Part shown: positions 1 through 6,808 of the stretch, piece by piece
Numbering within the stretch: position 1 is the stretch's first letter
How the letters are laid out: each line of letters begins with the position of its first letter
NCBI GenBank assembly: GCA_002887195.1
Contig: PJAB01000899.1
Coordinates: forward strand, 1-19,330
Direction of reading: 5' to 3'
DNA length: 19,330 nt
Origin: Chrysochromulina parva
Taxonomy: Eukaryota > Haptophyta > Prymnesiales > Chrysochromulinaceae
Position numbers and translations under genes: made by a program
The notes under the pieces: generated by a model
What the model saw: only the letters and a program-made list of their open reading frames with translations
What the model was told of the DNA's origin: nothing
The model's database searches: none

Positions 1-1711
1 CTCCTTCTGACCCCGGCCCTCCATCGTTGCAAACACCATTCGAGGCCCAGAAGGCGCAGTTGTTCGAGCAGAGGTATCTGCAGCCCGGCTGTGCCGGCGG
101 ATGCGGCGGCGGCGGCGGCGCCGCCGGTGGCGGTGACGGCGGCGGCGGCGAGGGCGGTGGCGAGGGTGGGGGCGGCGAAGGCGGCGGCGATGGTGGAGGT
201 GGCGGACACGTTATAGGACCTGTAAGAATTGGGGAATTGGAGGTCCCATCAGATGCTGCGTAGTTGAGCCCCACAATTGGCTGTTGGTTAGTTGGAAACT
301 GAACAGGTTGTGCACAACCACTAAACCCACTGAACACGGCACTGCGTCCGTTCGAAGTCGTGAATGTCACCGCACAGCCAGCATGGCAATATTGCGACGA
401 TGACCAACGAGCCCAGGACACAGAAGCAAGAAATTCACCTGCCAGCAAAATCAATGTGGTTGATGGAGATCCACCAAACTCATTTCCATAAGAAAAGAAT
501 GAACCATCGTCAAAGTGCAGTTTGAGGAAGTCCAAACATGCACCAGCACGACTGGATATTTGCGTGACACGTGCGCCACCAACCAGGCACCAAGGTGGCG
601 GCGGCTGGGGCGGAGGCGGTGAGGGCGGCGGCGGCGAGGGCGGCGGCGGCGAGTTGCTCACCGAGGTCTGCAGCTCGCGGCGGTGTCTGGGCACAAGTGA
701 CGCCGAGGCGACGCTGCCCACGATCGACCCGGAGCCCAAGATGGTTGTAGAGTGCGCGAGCTGTCGCCTATGCTGACTACTCGAGAGGGCTCGTCCGAGC
801 TCCGTCGAAAGCGGCCGCGGTGGCGGCGATGGCAGGGCGAGTGGCATCGGATGTGGCTGTACTGCGTGAACCCCGGCAACAGGGTGGTGGTGGCTCGTTA
901 CAGCGCCTTCCAAGACCATGAGGCCCGAGGGGCCAGGCGGGGGGGGCGAACACGTGCCGCACGCGACCGGGCAAGTGGTCCGCGCGACGGAATAGGAAGA
1001 ACAAGCAGAGGGCTGTGTGGAGAAGTAGGAGCACGGCATGGGTGCGCCGCCTGAGTCAAAGGCGCCGCTGTCCTCACCATCAGCACATATTCGAGTGAGC
1101 GGCGGCGGCGGCGGTGGCGGAGGCGGCGGAGGAGGCGGCGGAGGAGGCGGCGGAGGAGGAGGAGGCGGAGGCATCGGCGGCGCCGCCAACGCCATCTGAT
1201 GCGCACGAGTTCCATCGCCATCAGGCCGTGTCGAGTCCATGGCGCTCACCCGCGGGATGCAGAGCATGAGGAAGGCCAAGCCGAGGCACTGGTGACGGGC
1301 GGATCCTTTTTGCCTCCAGTAAACGGCGAAGACGAGCGACCCCAGCCTTAAGTATACGTTGCCAAAGTCGAGCCACTCCACCGCATCCCAAGGCACACCG
1401 CTTCCATCGCCGCCGACCAAATGTGCCGCTTCCTCGACGTTGGGGCGAACGCGCTTGCCGCTATAGTGCAAGAGCTTGCCGGTGTTGCCTGAGCGCTGCC
1501 CTGACGTATTGTAAAGCAGCAGCGGGGGCGGCTGTGCGTGCAGGCCGCACGCGCAGTCGGTGCCATTCTGGCAGCCGGGAAACTCGGTGCTGGGGTCTTG
1601 TGCGTCGGCGATGCTCACCATCATGACGAGGAAGATGATACGGGCGAGCCGAGGCACGGAACCGACGCCGTAGCGTCGGCACGGTTCGGGGGTTACGAAT
1701 GCGTACGCCAT
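1..1711 (-). CDS. Secreted multidomain protein: ShKT-like, jacalin-like lectin and Cys-rich modules (3' partial)
   Basis: One minus-strand frame is open from the ATG at 1711 to the left edge (570 codons, no stop), with an in-frame stop upstream at 1811-1813, so the C-terminus lies outside. Residues 1-37 look like a signal peptide (hydrophobic RIIFLVMMVSIADA, likely cut before Q38). Residues ~39-130 are an unrecognised domain ending in a WDAVEWLDFG segment. A second hydrophobic stretch (143-152, LGLAFLMLC) follows. After 24 prolines comes a six-Cys ShKT-like domain (209-254) ending TCPVACGTC, the CxxxCxxC family ending. Residues ~376-484 resemble a jacalin-like lectin: LHFDDGSFFSYG, then VTFTTSNGRSAVFSG. 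A PPPSPP linker leads to a Cys-rich module from 544 (CRYLCSNNC, then NGVCNDGGPGSE), a type common in microalgal surface proteins. Likely role: extracellular carbohydrate binding or matrix. ShKT domains are usually structural or protease-associated outside venoms. Introns are possible around 120-160. Confidence 0.8.
   Translation of the reverse strand, partial: MAYAFVTPEPCRRYGVGSVPRLARIIFLVMMVSIADAQDPSTEFPGCQNGTDCACGLHAQPPPLLLYNTSGQRSGNTGKLLHYSGKRVRPNVEEAAHLVGGDGSGVPWDAVEWLDFGNVYLRLGSLVFAVYWRQKGSARHQCLGLAFLMLCIPRVSAMDSTRPDGDGTRAHQMALAAPPMPPPPPPPPPPPPPPPPPPPPPPPPLTRICADGEDSGAFDSGGAPMPCSYFSTQPSACSSYSVARTTCPVACGTCSPPPPGPSGLMVLEGAVTSHHHPVAGVHAVQPHPMPLALPSPPPRPLSTELGRALSSSQHRRQLAHSTTILGSGSIVGSVASASLVPRHRRELQTSVSNSPPPPSPPPPSPPPPQPPPPWCLVGGARVTQISSRAGACLDFLKLHFDDGSFFSYGNEFGGSPSTTLILLAGEFLASVSWARWSSSQYCHAGCAVTFTTSNGRSAVFSGFSGCAQPVQFPTNQQPIVGLNYAASDGTSNSPILTGPITCPPPPPSPPPSPPPPSPPPSPPPPSPPPAAPPPPPHPPAQPGCRYLCSNNCAFWASNGVCNDGGPGSEG
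1100..1171 (-). repeat. Run of 24 consecutive proline codons (CCN microsatellite)
   Basis: On the minus strand the sequence reads as 24 uninterrupted CCN codons, between APPM and LTRICAD of the secreted protein. It forms the rigid linker ahead of the ShKT-like domain. The purine/pyrimidine strand asymmetry suggests it is length-variable. Confidence 0.85.
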
Positions 1712-2328
1712 GTTTTGCTCAGAGGGGCTCCCGACCGGTCGACTCCAGACGCCGGACAAACTCAGGGACGTGCCGATCGTGCTTCGTGCCGAGACGACGC
1801 GTTTCGCCGCTTACCCCCCTAAGAAAATTCCCCATGCAGGAAATTATGAATGAGGTTCAGTCACTTGACTATACTTACACCGGGCCACACCGTCGTGCTC
1901 TCGGCCTCCTCGGGCGCGCGCGAACATGGCGCCGAGCGGCCGCGACATCAACATGGACATCAAGTCCATCTCGCTGAGGACTCTTCAGCAGTTTTCTGTA
2001 GAGTCTTGTTTTTTGGAGCGTCATCTCGCGTAGTTGACGCAGTCGAATATCGTCACGACTGCGACGTGAGCATAACATCCCCGCCCCGGGCTGCGCACTA
2101 TACCCATCGGCCACCTAACGGCCACCGCATGCGACCCACACCGCCACCGACTCATGCACCGACTGCCACCAGCCGCCTGTGAATCGTTCTCTTGCATGCC
2201 ATGCTCGATGCTGATCTCGCTCACAATACCGCGCGGCGTGTGACCCATAGGCCCATTCGCCCCATGCCCATGCTGGCACATCTCACGCTGCTGATCTCGC
2301 CCAACAGTCCCACAAACCTCGTCGGCGC
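1712..2328. other. Intergenic region between two minus-strand genes
   Basis: About 617 bases hold the 3' flank of the plastid-type gene and the 5' flank (promoter and UTR) of the secreted-lectin gene. Short open frames exist on both strands, but none has recognisable composition or domains. I see no TATA box, repeat or RNA gene that I can defend. Confidence 0.5.
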
Positions 2329-3339
2329 TCACTTGCGCGCACCGGCAGTGCCCGATTGGGAAGGTGGCTTGAGCTTCTTGAGCTGGTTTAGCTCGTTGGT
2401 CTGCGCCGTGTTGAGCACCTCGAGCTCGTCCACCCGGGCCTTGAGCTGCTCCAGCATGATCACCTGATCGCGGATGACATCCTTCATCTCGCTCATGGTC
2501 TGCATCGCATCTCGCCAAAGCTCCGTCTCTTCGATGGCACCGTTGGGCACCTTTGGCACCGTTACGCTGTCCGCCTTTGCCGTGCCCACCGTTGCCTTCG
2601 GAGCTGCTTTGCCGCTCGCCGCAACGCTCGTCGACTCGGCTGCGGTGCTGATGAGTGCCTCAGCGGTGGACGCCACTGCATCCGCCGCCGCAAGACCGAT
2701 CGCCGTGGCGAACGAAAGCAACGGATTCTCCTCCTCCACGGCCGCCTCCTTGGGTTTCGTCGTCGTCACCGTCGCCTTCGTCGCAGCCGGCTTCGTCGCA
2801 ACTGGCTTGGGCTTGACGACCACGGCCGCAGGCTTGGGCTTGGCGATCGGAGCCGCAGGCTTGGGCTTCGAAGAGCCAAATGAAACTCCGGGCGATTTTG
2901 TCGGTGGTGGCGATGCCACCGCCACTAGCTTCTGCCGAAACAGGAGCCGCCCGGCAAGGGTGCACGCCCAAAAGGCAAGCACGATCGCAGCAAAGAGGCG
3001 TGGACGGGCAGCGACAGCGGCGACAGCTTGTTGTGCGACCGGGATGGCAACAGCGTACGCAGTGCTCGCACATGAGCTGCACTGCTGCACCACAGAGGCT
3101 GAGAGCGACCTCACGGTCTCCGCGACGCTGCCAGCCAGAATCTTGCACTGCACCGACGCTCGAGCAGCATCAGCACGGACGCATTCGCCGAGAGTCATCG
3201 GTACCGGTGCCGCTGCAATGGCGCTCAGCGCGACTGGGACGGTGACCCGCCTCTCGAGAGCCACAGCGCGGTGGAGGCTCTTGGCATGGAAGGCAGCGGA
3301 CGGCGTCCATTGAGAGAGCAAGATGAGGACAAATCTCAT
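2329..3339 (-). CDS. Probable plastid-targeted single-pass membrane protein with coiled-coil C-terminus
   Basis: 336 aa from a good ATG. The first ~15 residues (MRFVLILLSQWTPSA) form a short signal peptide followed by AFHAKSLHRAVALERR: a Phe at the predicted cut, then a basic, acid-poor stretch. That bipartite pattern directs proteins to secondary red plastids (signal plus transit peptide, A-F motif). A membrane segment lies at ~116-134 (AAIVLAFWACTLAGRLLF). Residues 158-198 are a KPKPAA-type lysine/proline/alanine linker. The C-terminal third holds an alanine-rich segment and a heptad-like coiled coil at ~276-323, ending in a short basic tail. No family was recognised. It probably anchors in a plastid envelope or thylakoid membrane with the coiled coil as an interaction arm. 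It is divergent from the next gene and likely shares its promoter. Targeting is inferred; no enzyme motif is visible. Confidence 0.8.
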   Translation of the reverse strand: MRFVLILLSQWTPSAAFHAKSLHRAVALERRVTVPVALSAIAAAPVPMTLGECVRADAARASVQCKILAGSVAETVRSLSASVVQQCSSCASTAYAVAIPVAQQAVAAVAARPRLFAAIVLAFWACTLAGRLLFRQKLVAVASPPPTKSPGVSFGSSKPKPAAPIAKPKPAAVVVKPKPVATKPAATKATVTTTKPKEAAVEEENPLLSFATAIGLAAADAVASTAEALISTAAESTSVAASGKAAPKATVGTAKADSVTVPKVPNGAIEETELWRDAMQTMSEMKDVIRDQVIMLEQLKARVDELEVLNTAQTNELNQLKKLKPPSQSGTAGARK

Positions 3340-3726
3340 CGTCTTTGCCTCGAAGTCATTTGTGGCCGTTTCGCCGCAACGAACTTCTCATGGAGAGTGA
3401 AAATCCCATCAAACGAGATCGCCAGCCCCCCCCGCAGACCGCAGAGTCACTCGCACCGGCAGCTTCACGAAGGTACACGAAGGAATGTCGATTGAAACGC
3501 ATGCACTTTACAATGTGCATGATTGAAGAGTGCACATGATGAAGGCTCAGGAATCTCCGTGTATGTTGACATCCTGCGAAAAGTTTTGGGGGTCCCTTTC
3601 ACCAGCTTCGTCGATGTTACCGGTACTAGTTCACGCGAAGCAAGCTATTTTTTGCTTGCTTGTTCACACGAGAGAGCGCGCGCGCAAAACGGGCCCGCCG
3701 CCGTCCAGCCGCAGGCGACCGAGAGC
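3340..3726. promoter_or_regulatory. Divergent intergenic region, probable bidirectional promoter
   Basis: 387 bases separate the start codons of a minus-strand and a plus-strand gene. The region is more AT-rich than the coding flanks and includes a T-rich stretch near 3647-3656. The plus-strand frame is open from 3523, but with no ATG before 3727, so I treat it as leader. It carries the inverted repeat at 3500-3521 and further GTGCAC/ATGC words just downstream. Confidence 0.5.
3500..3521. repeat. Perfect 7-bp inverted repeat (CATGCAC / GTGCATG)
   Basis: CATGCAC at 3500-3506 is mirrored by GTGCATG at 3515-3521 around the 8-base spacer TTTACAAT. A related GTGCAC word follows about 10 bases later. 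Lying in the divergent promoter, it could be a dimeric transcription-factor site or an RNA hairpin in the 5' leader of the oxygenase gene. No factor can be named. Confidence 0.5.
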
Positions 3727-5619
3727 ATGACAGCGCCAGTGCGCATCCTCCATGGATTGCGCGTGCTGGACGATGCGCTTGCTCAACGCGATGCTGTGCA
3801 CATCCGTGAAAGCGTGCTCTCCCTCATGGCAGAAAGCGCCAAGTGTGGGCTCCGCTGTGCCTCGTCTGACACTGCTGGCCGATCAAGTGGCATCTTTGAC
3901 GGTCAGCTCTGGGATCGTCATGCGCTAACTCATGCGCTGCTACAGACTGGCGACCGTCTCGATGATACCTGCGGGGATTTGCAGCTTTTGCTCGACGTGG
4001 CAGCGAGTGCGGCGGCTGTGGTGCGTCTCTTCTTCAACACGCCCCGTGCCCATGTTGAGGCCATGGACGAACTCGCCACCGCGCTGCTAGCGAGTGGCTT
4101 CCAGGGGCGCAGGCGCACGGCACTGTTTCGGGCACTCCGTGCGGCAGCATCGAGGACCAAGTTCGTCGGTGACACCACCGATGGCGAGGTCACTCACGCC
4201 GTGCTAGCTTGTGCCCTCGGAGAGCTCCAACCGATGATGGCGAAGCTTCGCTTTCCGGCCTCGACGACGGGGCTAAAAACACTCATGGCGACGGCAAGGG
4301 CCCTGCACTCTACCGGGACGCCGGCCCTGGCACCGCCCGCTCCCGCCGACTTCACCTTCGTTGGCGGCGCTCCTAATTGGGTGAGCGACGCAGCTGCATG
4401 CATGCGTCGGCATGGGTTTTGCATCATCGCGGCAAGTCCGACCGCTGCGGTGGATGCGGGCGGTGCTACATTATCGACGGGCCTCGCCACCGCCACCCTG
4501 TGCGACGAGTGCGCTGCGGCGAGCAGCGAGCGTCTCGAAAGACTGCAGGGGCTGTGCCGTAACCTCGGGCTCGATCCTCAGTACGATCGGCTCGACTTCG
4601 CGGAGCTCATGCAACGCGATGCGGGCGCACTACGATTCGACCTACCACTCCTGCCCACGGATGCGATGCTCGAGGCTCGCAGCAGATGGGCGGAGCTTCA
4701 CGCCGTCATCGACGCGTGGGCCGAGCCCGTGCTACAAGCTTCGGGCTTACTGCTTACAGACGTGCCGGCCCACGTGCCACCCTGCCCATCGGAGAGTGCA
4801 TGCTCGGCGTCCAGCCTCTCCGATGCATGCACTCTGCGTGAAGTGGAATGCATGCATGCATCCTCTCCGATGCATGCATGCTCGGCGTCGAGCCTCCCTC
4901 CGCCACCCCCTCCTGCGCGCGTCGACCGGTCGGGCGTCTTGGTCAGTCGGCCAGGAGCGAGCGCGCAGCACTACCATCGGGACGGCTCGATGCCCGGGAT
5001 CGTGAACGCCTTCATGCCGCTCGTCGATGTCGACCTGCAACATGGACCGACAGAGCTCCGGACCGGCTATGCGAGCCTACCCGACGGCGAGTGGACCCTC
5101 TCGGACCTCTTCTCCACGCCTACGCCGGTGGCGCCCACGCTGCGAAAAGGTCAGCTCCTCCTGTTTGAGTACCGTGTCGAGCATCGTGGCCTAGCCAACA
5201 CTTCGGACATCCCCCGGCCGGTCGCGTACAGGGTCTATGCGGGACCGGGCGTCTCCGACACGCACAACTTTGCCGCGACGTCCCTCGAAGTGGAGGCCTG
5301 TGCCCGCGAGGCTGCGATCGCATACGGCGGCGCGCTGCATGGGAGGCTCGTCATCTGCCCAGCGCGCCTCTGGCCCAGCCTGCCTTGCCACGAGTTTGGC
5401 GGCGAGGGATGGCTCTGCAGGGTCGAGTCCGTCTACGGGCCGTCCATGGACATGGCGCGCGTCGCGTACGTGCATGCACTCGACGCGCGCGGCGTCCGGC
5501 GCCAGCAAGACTACTTACCGCTCGAGGAGCTCCTGGTGTGGCGCGTCGTGCTCGAGGACGACTGCGATCGAGAGCCACCGGAGCCGCAGATGCCGTGTGT
5601 GTACAAGTTGAATTACTAA
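3727..5619 (+). CDS. PhyH-like Fe(II)/2-oxoglutarate oxygenase with C-terminal Tudor/SH3-like module
   Basis: 630 aa. The frame is open from 3523 but its first ATG is at 3727, the chosen start. Residues 1-215 are an unassigned, mostly helical N-terminal region. From ~220 (ACMRRHGFCIIA) the fold looks like the phytanoyl-CoA dioxygenase family. Iron ligands fit H417 and D419 (HYHRDGSMPG) and H486 (RVEHRGLANT); R497, 11 residues after the distal His, fits the 2-oxoglutarate arginine. Residues ~357-393 are a repetitive Ser/Ala/Cys/His insert ending in PPPPPP. Residues ~539-605 (from GRLVICPARLW, with GEGWLCRVESVYG and YLPLEELL) resemble a Tudor/SH3-like barrel, a module often found in chromatin readers. 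Expected chemistry: hydroxylation with decarboxylation of 2-oxoglutarate. The substrate is unknown and the reader domain is tentative. It lies 95 bases upstream of the Tag gene on the same strand. Confidence 0.82.
   Translation: MTAPVRILHGLRVLDDALAQRDAVHIRESVLSLMAESAKCGLRCASSDTAGRSSGIFDGQLWDRHALTHALLQTGDRLDDTCGDLQLLLDVAASAAAVVRLFFNTPRAHVEAMDELATALLASGFQGRRRTALFRALRAAASRTKFVGDTTDGEVTHAVLACALGELQPMMAKLRFPASTTGLKTLMATARALHSTGTPALAPPAPADFTFVGGAPNWVSDAAACMRRHGFCIIAASPTAAVDAGGATLSTGLATATLCDECAAASSERLERLQGLCRNLGLDPQYDRLDFAELMQRDAGALRFDLPLLPTDAMLEARSRWAELHAVIDAWAEPVLQASGLLLTDVPAHVPPCPSESACSASSLSDACTLREVECMHASSPMHACSASSLPPPPPPARVDRSGVLVSRPGASAQHYHRDGSMPGIVNAFMPLVDVDLQHGPTELRTGYASLPDGEWTLSDLFSTPTPVAPTLRKGQLLLFEYRVEHRGLANTSDIPRPVAYRVYAGPGVSDTHNFAATSLEVEACAREAAIAYGGALHGRLVICPARLWPSLPCHEFGGEGWLCRVESVYGPSMDMARVAYVHALDARGVRRQQDYLPLEELLVWRVVLEDDCDREPPEPQMPCVYKLNY
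4798..4890 (+). repeat. Nested direct repeats rich in ATGCATGC inside the oxygenase gene
   Basis: GCATGCTCGGCGTC occurs at 4798 and again at 4876 (78 apart). CCTCTCCGATGCATGC occurs at 4815 and 4862 (47 apart). In between are several alternating ATGC words that are self-complementary. The repeats encode SACSASSL and SSPMHACSASSL. This looks like a recent in-frame duplication. It might instead be an unspliced or non-canonical intron, since it interrupts the catalytic domain just before the HxD motif. Confidence 0.7.
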
Positions 5620-5714
5620 GTGGTGGTCGAAAGGTCAGATTGAACTTGGGCATACGTGTCTAAGAATTTCAAGAACACACTTGTTCACATTCACACACCC
5701 CATCTTCTCGACTC

Positions 5715-6503
5715 ATGCTGTCGACAGCTCCAGCCTGGTTCGAGGCGTTCTACCGCGGTGCAATGTCGGAGGACTACAAACGCTACATGCGCGACGAGTG
5801 GGGCCACCCGAAGCGCGGCGACGTGTCGTTGTTCGAGAAGCTCTCGATCGAAGGCGCGCAGGCGGGGCTCTCGTGGGCGCTTATTTTGAGTAAGCGTGAG
5901 GCGTACCGCACAGCCTTTGCAGGCTTCGATATTGCGGCCTGCGCCGCCATGACGGACGCGGACGTCGACCGGCTCGTCGGTGGCGACGGCAGCAGCGGCG
6001 GCGCCTCGAGCATCGTGCGGCACCGCGGCAAGATCCAATCAGTCGTGGATAATGCTAGATGCGTGCAAGAACTCATCGACGAGGCCGCGCGTGACGGGCG
6101 CACCGCACCGCCACATGGCCACTTCGATGCGTACCTCTGGTCGTTTGTGGGTGGCCGGCCGCAACTCAATGAGTGGGTCCACGCCGGAGAGATCCCGACT
6201 GAGTCCGAGGTTAGTCGCGCGATGAGCAAGGCGCTCAAGGCGCGCGGCTTCCGCTTCGTGGGGCCCAAGACTTGTTACTCTCTCATGCAGAGCTGCGGCT
6301 TTATCGTCGATCACCCGGTCGGCACGCCTGAGTGGTCTGCGGCCAAGAAGCGCATCGCAGCGTTGCTGCCCCATGCCGGCGCAGAAGCCGCCGAGACAGA
6401 GGCCGCCGAGGCTGGCGCGTGCGCAGAGGCGAAGACGACGGTGGGAGGTGATGGGCCGACAACAACCAGCGGCCGCAGCAAACGCCGCAGGGGGCAGGGC
6501 TGA
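5715..6503 (+). CDS. tag: DNA-3-methyladenine glycosylase I (Tag family)
   Basis: 262 aa. It cuts 3-methyladenine from alkylated DNA, the first step of base excision repair. Family signatures are clear: YMRDEWG (24-30), IEGAQAGLSW (45-54) with the catalytic-pocket E46 and W54, IVRHRGKIQ, LWSFVGGRPQ, SKALKARGFRFVGP, and CYSLMQSCGFIVDH. The start is an ATG at the usual distance from the EWG motif. Zinc ligands of the bacterial enzyme look degenerate: the N-terminal Cys is absent, the His after Y24 is M25, H200 is kept, and the second C-terminal Cys is T204. There is a small Gly/Ser insert at 89-99 (GGDGSSGGASS). The tail beyond ~215 is extra: Ala/Glu-rich, ending in SKRRR, possibly a nuclear localisation signal. 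It follows the PhyH-like gene after 95 bases. The family is widespread in bacteria, so ancient transfer is possible, but composition matches the host. Confidence 0.93.
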   Translation: MLSTAPAWFEAFYRGAMSEDYKRYMRDEWGHPKRGDVSLFEKLSIEGAQAGLSWALILSKREAYRTAFAGFDIAACAAMTDADVDRLVGGDGSSGGASSIVRHRGKIQSVVDNARCVQELIDEAARDGRTAPPHGHFDAYLWSFVGGRPQLNEWVHAGEIPTESEVSRAMSKALKARGFRFVGPKTCYSLMQSCGFIVDHPVGTPEWSAAKKRIAALLPHAGAEAAETEAAEAGACAEAKTTVGGDGPTTTSGRSKRRRGQG

Positions 6504-6808
6504 CCGTCATAGCCTTGGGAAGGTGCGCTTCATCTGTTCCGTGCTTAACCTGTTGGGCCGTCGCCTTCAATCCATTGCTTCAGTGTTTTGCCTTTTGCTT
6601 TAGGTTTAGCCATTGGGTTCGTAGCGGGTGAGGCATGGGGTGAGGTGAGGGCTGACCTCAGGGGTCCGGCTCTATGCCGTGCTTAATACATGTTTGGCTC
6701 AAGTATACATTTTACTGTCGGCTCGTCGTGAGGATCTGGATAATTAGAGCAACCTCCCATTCCAGAAGTGGTCCCCCGTCCCCCTCAACTGCTTTCTGAA
6801 TCCCGCTT
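6504..6808. other. Convergent intergenic region (3' ends of tag and the second oxygenase)
   Basis: 305 bases lie between two stop codons facing each other. The region is less GC-rich and T-rich near 6568-6600. I see no canonical AATAAA signal, no convincing terminator hairpin and no coding frame. Confidence 0.45.

Noticed and set aside
27..263. Plus-strand glycine-rich ORF
   Set aside because: Antisense of the PPPSPP linker of the minus-strand secreted protein; Gly runs are the complement of Pro codons.
2021..2518. 165-codon minus-strand ORF overlapping the 3' end of the plastid-type gene
   Set aside because: It overlaps a better supported frame, lacks domains and has mixed composition.
3523..3726. 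In-frame N-terminal extension of the PhyH-like gene
   Set aside because: It begins with TTG immediately after a TGA and contains no ATG. Bacterial-type starts are not expected here, and composition is that of a leader.
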